Assembly (NCBI GenBank): GCA_020636135.1
Contig: JACJYK010000001.1
Coordinates: 2,652,501 to 2,716,500, forward strand
DNA: 64,000 bases
Source: Lewinellaceae bacterium
GTDB taxonomy: Bacteria; Bacteroidota; Bacteroidia; Chitinophagales; Saprospiraceae
Direction: 5' to 3'
A model generated the notes under the pieces. That model did no database searches, was not told the DNA's origin, and saw only the letters and a program-made list of their open reading frames with translations. The position numbers were made by a program, and so were the translations under genes. This document shows positions 57,138 through 64,000 of the stretch, one piece after another; the stretch's first letter is position 1, and the number at the start of each line of letters is the position of its first letter.

Positions 57138-57251
57138 GCAATGATTCAATATTTCCATTATTATATACTTCATGGTGAAGAAGTTAAATAAAAAAGTGGT
57201 TTCCAGTACGAGACCAGAAACCACCGTATTCTATCGGGATTACATGTTCAC

Positions 57252-58598
57252 TTAATTACACCCAATATCCTGTTTCGACCATAGGTCATTATTTGGAAAA
57301 CAATTGCCGGACATGACCTGATCGGGGACAAACCGCTGAAATTCAGGATCAAACAAGGCCGTTTTCAGGAAAGCGGTCAGGTCTTCGATCTCCTGATTCG
57401 TCAGGTTGAGTGGTATGAAATTGGATGACAGTTGATCAGCCGGGACATTGGGATTTTCTGCTTTCCCGGCATTAAAGTATTCGACGACTTCCCGCAACGT
57501 ATTTTTACTGCTGCCATGGAAGTAGAAGTTCGCATCACGCAGGTTGTACAGTTGAGGCACTTTAAACCGGTAATTGTCGCGCTCATCTTTGGTAAATCCA
57601 CCACGACCGCGGTTGCGCTTATCGGCAGATCCGGTATTGAGTGACCCATCAATTTCGTACAAATCTTTCACCCCTACAGCCTGGAAGGTATTGGCATTAA
57701 ATGCTGGTCCGTTGTGGCAGGAGGTACAGTTTGCTTTGGTAAAGAAGAGCATGGCTCCTTTCTTTTCCTGGTCATTCATCGCGGTCTTCTCGCCGCGCAG
57801 ATAGCGCTGGAAGGGAGCCTGATTGGTGATCAGTGACCGCAGATAGGAACTCAACGCAAAGCTACCACCGATGGGTGAGTACCGTTGTTCTTTCGGCAGA
57901 TCCGGAAAAGCATTATCAAACAGTTCCTTGTAACCCAGCTTGGTAATGGTTTCCTCATTGATGGTCATCCGGTGGATGGTATAGTTCTCGATGTTCTGTG
58001 TCTCCAGGGTTTTGTAGCCAAAGTCGTTGACGTAGGCTATCGTGTCGGCTCTCCAGATGGCTTCCAGCCCGATGTTGTTATCCTGGCTGCCGAACGTGCC
58101 GCTCCACAAGGAATTCGTTACGTAGGCCGTATTGAACATACTTAAAGCGCGTACTCCCTGGGCATCAACATCCGTACTTCCATATTGATCTTCCTTGCGA
58201 CGCATCTCTCCGGAATAGCCGAAACCGATGCCACCATCTGCAATCCCCTGAAAACGTCCCGGGGTAAATCCGGCGCTGGGAACGTGGCAACTGGCACAAC
58301 TGTAGGTGCCGGTTAGTTCATTGTACCGGGGCTTCAAGCCAAATCCGGTCTCAAAAAACAACATCTTACCCAAGGCGATTTTCTCCTTGGTCAATGGATT
58401 TGCAGGGTCAATATTGGGTAAGGATGTTAACTGGTTATCGGCAGGTAATACATAGTGCTGGTAGGATCCTGTAATAGAAGTCTTGCTGATCGCAGCAAGG
58501 AGCTGCTGATCCAAAACATCTTCGTCACTGATTTGCTGATCAAGACATCCTACCAATAGGACAGTCACACACAATCCGAGAATATGCGTATACTTCAT
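57252..58598 (-). CDS. Di-haem cytochrome c peroxidase / MauG-like lipoprotein
   Basis: 448 residues. Lipobox LLVGC (Cys18). Two haem c sites: CASCH (Cys101, Cys104, His105) and CTSCH (Cys291, Cys294, His295). FTPGRFQG, NDQEKKGAMLFFTKANCTSC and PQLYNLRDANFYFHG are CcP/MauG features. It reduces H2O2 or oxidises a protein or metal partner in the periplasm. A divergent gene codes for a DUF5777 beta-barrel, a common Bacteroidota companion of cytochrome genes. Confidence 0.9.
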   Translation of the reverse strand: MKYTHILGLCVTVLLVGCLDQQISDEDVLDQQLLAAISKTSITGSYQHYVLPADNQLTSLPNIDPANPLTKEKIALGKMLFFETGFGLKPRYNELTGTYSCASCHVPSAGFTPGRFQGIADGGIGFGYSGEMRRKEDQYGSTDVDAQGVRALSMFNTAYVTNSLWSGTFGSQDNNIGLEAIWRADTIAYVNDFGYKTLETQNIENYTIHRMTINEETITKLGYKELFDNAFPDLPKEQRYSPIGGSFALSSYLRSLITNQAPFQRYLRGEKTAMNDQEKKGAMLFFTKANCTSCHNGPAFNANTFQAVGVKDLYEIDGSLNTGSADKRNRGRGGFTKDERDNYRFKVPQLYNLRDANFYFHGSSKNTLREVVEYFNAGKAENPNVPADQLSSNFIPLNLTNQEIEDLTAFLKTALFDPEFQRFVPDQVMSGNCFPNNDLWSKQDIGCN

Positions 58599-58809
58599 AA
58601 CCTTTCGTTTCGTTCCGTTGCCACAACAAAGATATAAAGAGACCTGTATTCTCTTTCCTTGTCATCGCCATTTAACAAAAAAAACGCGTTAGCAAACATA
58701 TGGAATAAATTTTTAATTTGTATTTAACTGAATGTTAAAATTATACACTCCACATTTGGTATTAACATCTCATTCAGGCACCACCTCGATTCATCAGCAT
58801 CCAGTAACT

Positions 58810-58828
58810 GGTATGACCGTACCATACC
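58810..58828. promoter_or_regulatory. Inverted repeat in the peroxidase/DUF5777 divergent space
   Basis: GGTATG (58810-58815) and CATACC (58823-58828) form a 6-7-6 palindrome in the 298-bp space between the peroxidase and barrel genes, 69 bp before the barrel ATG. Operator role is a guess. Confidence 0.25.
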
Positions 58829-58896
58829 TGATCCCCTTAAAAAAATGTGCCAATCCATTTGTTATCATGTGATTTCGCCGCAAATTAGCGGAGCTT

Positions 58897-59772
58897 ATGA
58901 AAGCACATCTTCAGAAAACAGGATTCATTCTGGTTGCTTTGGTATTTCTATCGCAGGGCATCCGGGCTCAGCGATTGGTGTACGGCACCTTCCGGGACAC
59001 CCGGGTGATCAATGCCCATTCGGTGGAGGTCCTGCCTTTCCGCAAGATGGATGTACGCATCAGCCATCGCTTTGGGGATATGTTCGGCCCTGATGGTGGA
59101 TGGCCTACGCTGTATGGCATCGAAAATGCAGCAGACATCTTATTTGCTTTTGATTTTGGAGTGAGTGAGCGTACCACCGTTGGCATCAGCCGCTCCAAGG
59201 GAGCCGGACCACTGCAAAAATTGGTCAATGGAACGGTAAAGATCAATTTGACCCAACAGACGGAAGATGGGGAAACGCCATTTACCTCTACGATCCTCGG
59301 TCAGGTCTCTGCATCCACCATGGCTAAAAGCAACAGCCCGGAAGACCTGAATTATTTCAACCACTTTTTACAACGATTTGTATTCCACACGCAGCTGATG
59401 GTGGCCAGGCGTTTCTCCCCGCGCTTTTCATTGCAGCTCAGTACGGGTTACACCTACCGCAACCTGGTACCGACCGGTGATGCGAACGGCTTGATCTCCC
59501 TGGGTTTGGTCAGCCGCTTGCAGGTCACGCGCAGGATGGCCTTCCTGGTAGACTACACCTACCCCATCTCCTCCTTCCGCACCCCAACCAACGGATTTTA
59601 TCAGCCCCTGGGATTAGGCCTGGAGTTTGATACCGGAGGGCATATATTCCAGATCAATGTGACCAACTCCAAGGCGATCATCGAAGCGGATTACATCCCT
59701 TACACCTATTCCAACTGGATGGACGGCCAGTTCCGGCTGGGCTTTACCATCAACCGATTGTTTAACATTTGA
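58897..59772 (+). CDS. DUF5777 family outer membrane beta-barrel protein
   Basis: 291 residues with a signal peptide (ending GIRAQ). DVRISHRFGDMFGPDGGWPTLYGIENAADIRF-like sequence (about 43-75) is the DUF5777 signature, and the remainder alternates hydrophobic and polar residues as in a small outer membrane barrel, ending FRLGFTINRLFNI. Members often sit near cytochrome c or thiosulfate/redox genes, as here with the divergent di-haem peroxidase. Function unknown. Confidence 0.85.
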   Translation: MKAHLQKTGFILVALVFLSQGIRAQRLVYGTFRDTRVINAHSVEVLPFRKMDVRISHRFGDMFGPDGGWPTLYGIENAADILFAFDFGVSERTTVGISRSKGAGPLQKLVNGTVKINLTQQTEDGETPFTSTILGQVSASTMAKSNSPEDLNYFNHFLQRFVFHTQLMVARRFSPRFSLQLSTGYTYRNLVPTGDANGLISLGLVSRLQVTRRMAFLVDYTYPISSFRTPTNGFYQPLGLGLEFDTGGHIFQINVTNSKAIIEADYIPYTYSNWMDGQFRLGFTINRLFNI

Positions 59773-59850
59773 GCCGGGCGTCACAGCGGCGGCAAGGAGT
59801 CACGCTCCGAATTGCGAAAAGCGAATGGCGTATACCAAAAAAATTAAACG

Positions 59851-60519
59851 ATGACTAAAAACTGTCTCATCACGGGCATCAACGGTAACCTGGGCCATGC
59901 GGTAGCCAAAACCTTTACCGATGCCTCCTATTCGGTTTGGGGTACAGCCCGTCCCGGCGAATCCACGGATAATAACCCTCAGATCATGACCGGAGACCTG
60001 ACCCGACAGGATGCGGTCGAAGATATGATGATGACATTAAAGAAGAAGCTGGACCATATGGATGTCGTGGTCTGTACCGTGGGCGGTTTTTCGGCACGGG
60101 ATATTGCAGATGTCCAGATCGATGATGTCCAGCGGATGATTGAGTTGAACTTCCACACTGCCTTTTACATCTCGAAAGGCATCTACGACTGGATGCATGG
60201 CAGGGGACCGGTACATTTTTTCTTTATCGGCGCCAAACCGGTATTGGAGCCGGATACGGGTACTGGAGCCTCCTCCTATACGCTCTCCAAGTCTTTGCTT
60301 TTCCATTGGGCTGACCTGCTCAACGCCAAAGGCAAGACCGACCAGATCCGCGCTACGGTGATTGTGCCAGGTGTTATCGATACCCCGCAAAATCGCCAGG
60401 CTATGCCCAATGCCGACACCAGCAAATGGGTCACTCCGGAGGCGATCGCGGAAACCATCCTCTTTACCACCCATTCTGCCGGCGAACGCATGGCAAACCG
60501 GGTGATTCGGATGTATTGA
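59851..60519 (+). CDS. Short-chain dehydrogenase/reductase
   Basis: 222 residues, classical SDR size. TGINGNLGHAVAK is a variant of TGxxxGxG for NAD(P) binding, and YTLSKSLLF supplies the catalytic Tyr and Lys. VIVPGVIDTPQN is the conserved loop after strand 6. Cytoplasmic; substrate unknown. A heptamer array starts 4 bp after the stop codon. Confidence 0.88.
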   Translation: MTKNCLITGINGNLGHAVAKTFTDASYSVWGTARPGESTDNNPQIMTGDLTRQDAVEDMMMTLKKKLDHMDVVVCTVGGFSARDIADVQIDDVQRMIELNFHTAFYISKGIYDWMHGRGPVHFFFIGAKPVLEPDTGTGASSYTLSKSLLFHWADLLNAKGKTDQIRATVIVPGVIDTPQNRQAMPNADTSKWVTPEAIAETILFTTHSAGERMANRVIRMY

Positions 60520-60522
60520 GAT

Positions 60523-60557
60523 AGTATTCAGTATGGAGTATTCAGTATGGAGTATTG
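60523..60557. repeat. Short heptamer array (AGTATTC/AGTATGG)
   Basis: Five in-phase 7-nt units alternating AGTATTC and AGTATGG, four bases after the SDR stop. It is separate in sequence from the larger array at 60568. Confidence 0.75.
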
Positions 60558-60567
60558 AGACAACTTC

Positions 60568-60994
60568 TGATTACTAACTACTGACTACCGATTACTGACT
60601 ACCGATTACTGACTACTGATTACTAACTACTGATTACTAACTACTGATTACTGACTACTGATTACTGATTACTGACTACTGATTACTGACTACTGATTAC
60701 TGATTACTGACTACTGATTACTGATTACTGACTACTGATTACTGATTACTGACTACTGACTACTGACTACTGACTACTGATTACTGATTACTGACTACTG
60801 ACTACTGATTACTGACTACTGATTACTGACTACTGACTACTGATTACTGACTACTGATTACTGATTACTGACTACTGACTACTGACTACTGATTACTGAC
60901 TACTGATTACTGATTACTGACTACTGATTACTGACTACTGATTACTGACTACTGATTACTGACTACTGATTACTGACTACTGATTACTGACTAC
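60568..60994. repeat. Large heptamer array (TGATTAC/TGACTAC)
   Basis: 427 bp, which equals exactly 61 units of 7 nt, mainly TGATTAC and TGACTAC with a few TAACTAC and CGATTAC near the left end. The phase holds from first to last unit. The next unit (TAACTCA) merges with the stop codon of the convergent GH5 gene (60999-61001). The C/T choice at position 4 varies along the array. Confidence 0.92.
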
Positions 60995-60998
60995 TAAC

Positions 60999-62903
60999 TC
61001 ACACCTTCTGCATCTTCACCATATTCCACCGTGAGCCATCCGTCACCTGGATGAGGTAATTTCCGGCAGGTAGATTGCTGACATCGATCTGGCGCTGGTT
61101 TGTATTTTTCTTCTCGATCCAGAGTTTGCCACTGAGGTCCCAGATCTGAAAAGATAGCAGATCATCTCCAGGAGTTTGGATCCGGATTTGATTGGCAAAT
61201 GGATTTGGAGTCACCCGGATTTCAAGCGGAAGGGTGAAAACCACATTGGCTGAAGTCGCCTGATCATTGGTGACCTGCAACTGATCCACCGTCAACACTC
61301 CCTGATCCAATGGCTCGATGTCCGTGACAATCTCGAAGCGGTCAATGCTCGTCCAGTCAAATGCCCCGATGGGGTTATGCCATTCCCCGTCCCAGGCGCC
61401 CTGTTCGTAAAAATTGGTCAATGGAATGTGTACATGGTACCAACCATTTTCCTGAGGCCAGTTTGCTGGATTGATCTCATAAATGTCGCGCCAGGGTAGG
61501 TCCTCCCCACCCTCGTCGGTATCGACAAAACGCACCACATATTTGAAGCCCGGCTGCGTACACTGATAATAAAAGTCGAGTGCGAATCCGCTGGAAGCAA
61601 GCCGGCTCAAATCTTTATCGGGAACAAAATCAAATCCGATGGCACTATACAATACGGCGTCCTGCCAGGTCAGGGCATATTCGCCATTCCAGATGGATCC
61701 GGTGGCATAAAAGTTTTGTTCGCCACCGTAGCCCCCATCGATAATATTAGGCCCGATGTAATCGGTATAAACCGGAAATCCCACACTATCAGGACGAATC
61801 ACCAGCGGTGTCTGCGGTGGAACGTTGAGTCCCATGGCCTCTAACAATCCGACATTCAGATCGTGATCAAATAAATCATTGCCTCCTTCCTGAAACAGAC
61901 CAAAACCACCGTGATAATCCCAGCTGGTCCAGGGGATACCGTGGTCTTCCAGATATTTCCTGACCACCTCATACCAGGAGATCCGGTCATCGTTATTGCT
62001 GTTGGGTATAAATACACCGTATTCACCACAGAAGATCGGCACCTGCCGCTGGTCCCGGAAGTCTATGGCGATATCCAGTAATTCTTTGACGTGCGCCACC
62101 GTCCCGTCATTGGAATAGCCGTTGTAGGTATCGTTGACCCAGCTACCCTGTAAACTGGCCGGCAAGGCGGGCATCGATGCAGCATTATAGGGAAAAGGTA
62201 CCCCTGCCAGCGGTGCCATGGATGGCTCTACCCAGGTCGCTCCCTGATGGGTGAACAGGAAAGGATCGTAGAAATGAAAGGTGTAGACCAGCTTGTCGTC
62301 CCCCAGATCGGGAATAGCACCGAGGTTCCAATAACTATTGAAACCAGAACCGCCTACCACGATCCAATGGCTATTGTCTTTAGCGCGGATGGTCTGGATC
62401 ACCTGCTTCTGGATGGCATTCCAGTCTGCATCGGATATGCCGTGGGGTTCATTCAAGATTTCGTACAGGATGTATTGGGAGGCGCCGGAATAATGATCTG
62501 CCATCTGCGACCACACCTTCTGGAGTACAGGCCCCACCGACAATTCCGTATTGGCTAGCGGGTCAAAGGTATGATTGTCCAGGATGAGATACATCTTGAG
62601 TTCGCTAGCCCACTGCACGACCTGGTCCAGGAAATTCAGGAACAACGGGTCCAGTGTATAGTCCGGCGCTCCGGACGTCATATAATGCAGATTGATGGGC
62701 AACCGGACCACATTGCAGCCCAGGCTCCGGATTTGCTCAAAATCGGTTTTGGTATAGCGTGTAAACTGGATGGAATGGGCCGACCCGGCCTGAAACCAAC
62801 CGGTCAGATTGACACCACGGGTGAAATCGGGCGCCTGTGCAAAAAGAGCAGCAGAAACTCCTGCTATCAAAAGGCTCAGGAGACAGCGTCTTGTCGTTAT
62901 CAT
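60999..62903 (-). CDS. Secreted glycoside hydrolase family 5 enzyme with T9SS sorting domain
   Basis: 634 residues. Signal peptide ends near ALFAQ. The GH5 TIM barrel (25-335) has VVRLPINLHY, the acid/base Glu152 in LNEPHG and nucleophile Glu294 in FCGEYGVF. Residues about 355-540 are a beta-sandwich carbohydrate-binding-like region (YALTWQDAVLYSAIGFDF; WYHVHIPLTNFYEQG). A T9SS type A domain ends the protein (RVTPNPFANQIRI; GNYLIQVTDG). Likely an endo-glucanase or mannanase secreted across the outer membrane. The stop codon lies inside the end of the 61-unit heptamer array. Confidence 0.92.
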   Translation of the reverse strand: MITTRRCLLSLLIAGVSAALFAQAPDFTRGVNLTGWFQAGSAHSIQFTRYTKTDFEQIRSLGCNVVRLPINLHYMTSGAPDYTLDPLFLNFLDQVVQWASELKMYLILDNHTFDPLANTELSVGPVLQKVWSQMADHYSGASQYILYEILNEPHGISDADWNAIQKQVIQTIRAKDNSHWIVVGGSGFNSYWNLGAIPDLGDDKLVYTFHFYDPFLFTHQGATWVEPSMAPLAGVPFPYNAASMPALPASLQGSWVNDTYNGYSNDGTVAHVKELLDIAIDFRDQRQVPIFCGEYGVFIPNSNNDDRISWYEVVRKYLEDHGIPWTSWDYHGGFGLFQEGGNDLFDHDLNVGLLEAMGLNVPPQTPLVIRPDSVGFPVYTDYIGPNIIDGGYGGEQNFYATGSIWNGEYALTWQDAVLYSAIGFDFVPDKDLSRLASSGFALDFYYQCTQPGFKYVVRFVDTDEGGEDLPWRDIYEINPANWPQENGWYHVHIPLTNFYEQGAWDGEWHNPIGAFDWTSIDRFEIVTDIEPLDQGVLTVDQLQVTNDQATSANVVFTLPLEIRVTPNPFANQIRIQTPGDDLLSFQIWDLSGKLWIEKKNTNQRQIDVSNLPAGNYLIQVTDGSRWNMVKMQKV

Positions 62904-62999
62904 AGGGTAATCGTTTAAGCATTGAAGTCATTAGGATAACGCAAGGATGCAGGAAAAAAATATATAGAAATGTTGAATTTTGAAGGTTGAAAATTCAAG

Positions 63000-63119
63000 T
63001 CACTGATTAATATTACTGATGTCCTTGCAGGTATCTGTTCTCAGATTGCCATTGGCATCGTAGGTGTAGCCGGTGCCGCCGGATCATACCAACTCGCCCG
63101 AAACAGATAGGCAAGGCAT
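63000..63119 (-). pseudogene. RHS/YD-repeat gene remnant
   Basis: The minus-strand frame reads MPCLSVSGELV, a TGA stop (63084-63086), then SGGTGYTYDANGNLRTDTCK and a stop. GYTYDANGNL is the core of RHS/YD repeats. About 40 codons remain, interrupted by the in-frame stop, with nothing RHS-like beyond. It is a decayed fragment of an RHS-type (polymorphic toxin) gene that lay on the minus strand. Confidence 0.55.
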
Positions 63120-63221
63120 TCTCTTCGCCCTTGATGCACTACTCAGATATGCTAAGGCTAGATTGGCGTACTCTTAATCATTATTCGGAGCAGGAGGAGT
63201 AGCTGGAATTGGCCATAGTTC

Positions 63222-63755
63222 TCAAAAATCTACATCTTGTTTAATCTCTTTGATTAGTTTGGGTTTCCATCCCTCAGCCACTAGATATCTCCCTTGATTT
63301 AGTTTAACCATGATAATTCCATGGTTTTGTACCCAAAACATAGTTGAACTCTTTAGGTTAGAGACTCCTATCTCGTTAAATATTTTAAATATTGTGTATT
63401 CATAATTTTCAACAATATATTCTTTTTTATCAAGTATAGTGATCCTTTCGCCTATGAATGGATACATTGGTTTGCAATTAATGTCCTTGACCTCTCCAAC
63501 TTTAAGGGCTATTATTGTACCATCACTGCAGTTTTCTGGAATGAAAATTAGGGACCCAATGTCTTCACGAATTTCAAAATGAATATTTGTGTTAACATTT
63601 CCAATATTGATAAAATACTCGTCCTCTTTAACATCAATTTTCATTGAGTCAATTGCAACAGGGTCACCAATTTTATATTCCAATAATGTATAGCTGCAAA
63701 TCTCTTCAGTATTGCACCCAACTATGAGCATATAGGCAGCTACTACAATGATCAT
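63222..63755 (-). CDS. Orphan lipoprotein, possible immunity protein
   Basis: 177 residues from MIIVVAAYMLIVGCN, a lipobox (Cys14). No family recognised: beta-rich with EEICSYTLLEYKIGDPVAI and MFWVQNHGIIMVKLNQGRY. The gene is clearly more AT-rich than the rest of the window (many AAT, ATT, TTA codons), suggesting transfer. Upstream (63758-63970) a frame ends 2 bp before this ATG. An ATG at 63776 is possible and would overlap that frame. Location next to an RHS remnant makes an immunity role plausible but unproven. Confidence 0.6.
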   Translation of the reverse strand: MIIVVAAYMLIVGCNTEEICSYTLLEYKIGDPVAIDSMKIDVKEDEYFINIGNVNTNIHFEIREDIGSLIFIPENCSDGTIIALKVGEVKDINCKPMYPFIGERITILDKKEYIVENYEYTIFKIFNEIGVSNLKSSTMFWVQNHGIIMVKLNQGRYLVAEGWKPKLIKEIKQDVDF

Positions 63756-63757
63756 TC

Positions 63758-63970
63758 TTAATTCGAGAAACTCCATATCTTATTCCATAATTCAGTTCTT
63801 GAATAACCTAATTTGTATTTATTATTTACGCTTTCTAATAGTCTTAGTCCTTTTGTCGCTAAAGGATGAGTTGATGACGCATCCGATTTATTATGAAACA
63901 TCAGATGATGTCGACTGCTCGGACTTATAGTTGTTGTGTTATTGTAAAACGGATCACTTGAATAATCTAC
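63758..63970 (-). pseudogene. Open frame ending next to the orphan lipoprotein, possible toxin C-terminus
   Basis: On the minus strand, 70 codons are open after a TAA at 63971-63973: DYSSDPFYNN at the start and SRTELWNKIWSFSN at the end, with the stop 2 bp before the lipoprotein ATG. The same frame is open on the far side of the TAA to the window edge. AT-rich like its neighbour. It might be the 3' end of a disrupted toxin or RHS gene, or chance. The first ATG inside gives only 47 residues. Confidence 0.3.
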
Positions 63971-64000
63971 TTATTGTTCGAATAATCCGAAGAATATTCT

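Noticed and set aside
60568..60994. CRISPR array
   Set aside because: A pure 7-nt tandem repeat without spacers; no cas genes nearby.
63021..63110. Plus-strand frame reading QIAIGIVGVAGAAGSY across the RHS remnant
   Set aside because: It is the reverse of the YDANGNL repeat and has no start or family.

Overview
The window comes from a Bacteroidota chromosome, most likely a member of the Saprospiria (Saprospiraceae-like). The evidence is a SusC/SusD pair, several secreted proteins with type IX secretion (T9SS) C-terminal domains, Bacteroidota-type TAnnTTTG promoter boxes, many LytTR two-component systems, and sulfatase, GH5, GH65 and heparinase-like enzymes. The assignment rests on gene families only. 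I see no rRNA, tRNA, CRISPR array, insertion sequence or prophage.

Layout. 1-3 kb: the end of a SusC gene and its SusD lipoprotein. 3-9 kb: a stress and oxygen-type block with two universal stress proteins (one carrying a dead thioredoxin-like domain), a PAS histidine kinase whose PAS domain closely resembles the FixL haem domain, a receiver-Crp/Fnr fusion regulator, a 59-residue membrane protein and a Na+/H+ antiporter. FNR-like TGAT-N4-ATCA palindromes lie upstream of the stress operon and the antiporter. 9-17 kb: AsmA, DinB, a LytS/LytR pair, FdhD, MscS. 17-30 kb: heparinase-like, T9SS, GH65, cytochrome/DUF1549-DUF1553 plus DUF1501, arginase-family, deacetylase, CysE-CysM and TPR genes. 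30-48 kb: APC permease, sugar isomerase, phosphatase, AraC regulator, two sulfatases, acyl-CoA ligase, a large sensor kinase with its LytTR regulator, and two LytTR-only proteins. 48-60 kb: Fhs, KatG, a Tat-exported dehydrogenase/isomerase pair, di-haem peroxidase and DUF5777 barrel. 61-63 kb: a T9SS GH5 enzyme. 63-64 kb: an AT-rich end with an RHS remnant, an orphan lipoprotein and a broken reading frame that may be a toxin-immunity remnant.

How the parts fit. Much of the window serves capture and breakdown of sulfated or uronate polysaccharides: SusCD, sulfatases, heparinase-like lyase, GH5, GH65, deacetylase and oxidoreductase/isomerase pairs. The best candidate for an under-described system is the FixL-like kinase with its receiver-FNR fusion, which would collapse FixJ and FixK into one protein and could control neighbouring usp, antiporter and permease genes. 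A second theme is a set of intergenic arrays with 7- or 9-nt periods, several starting or ending at stop codons, plus a 56-bp repeat family at 56 kb.
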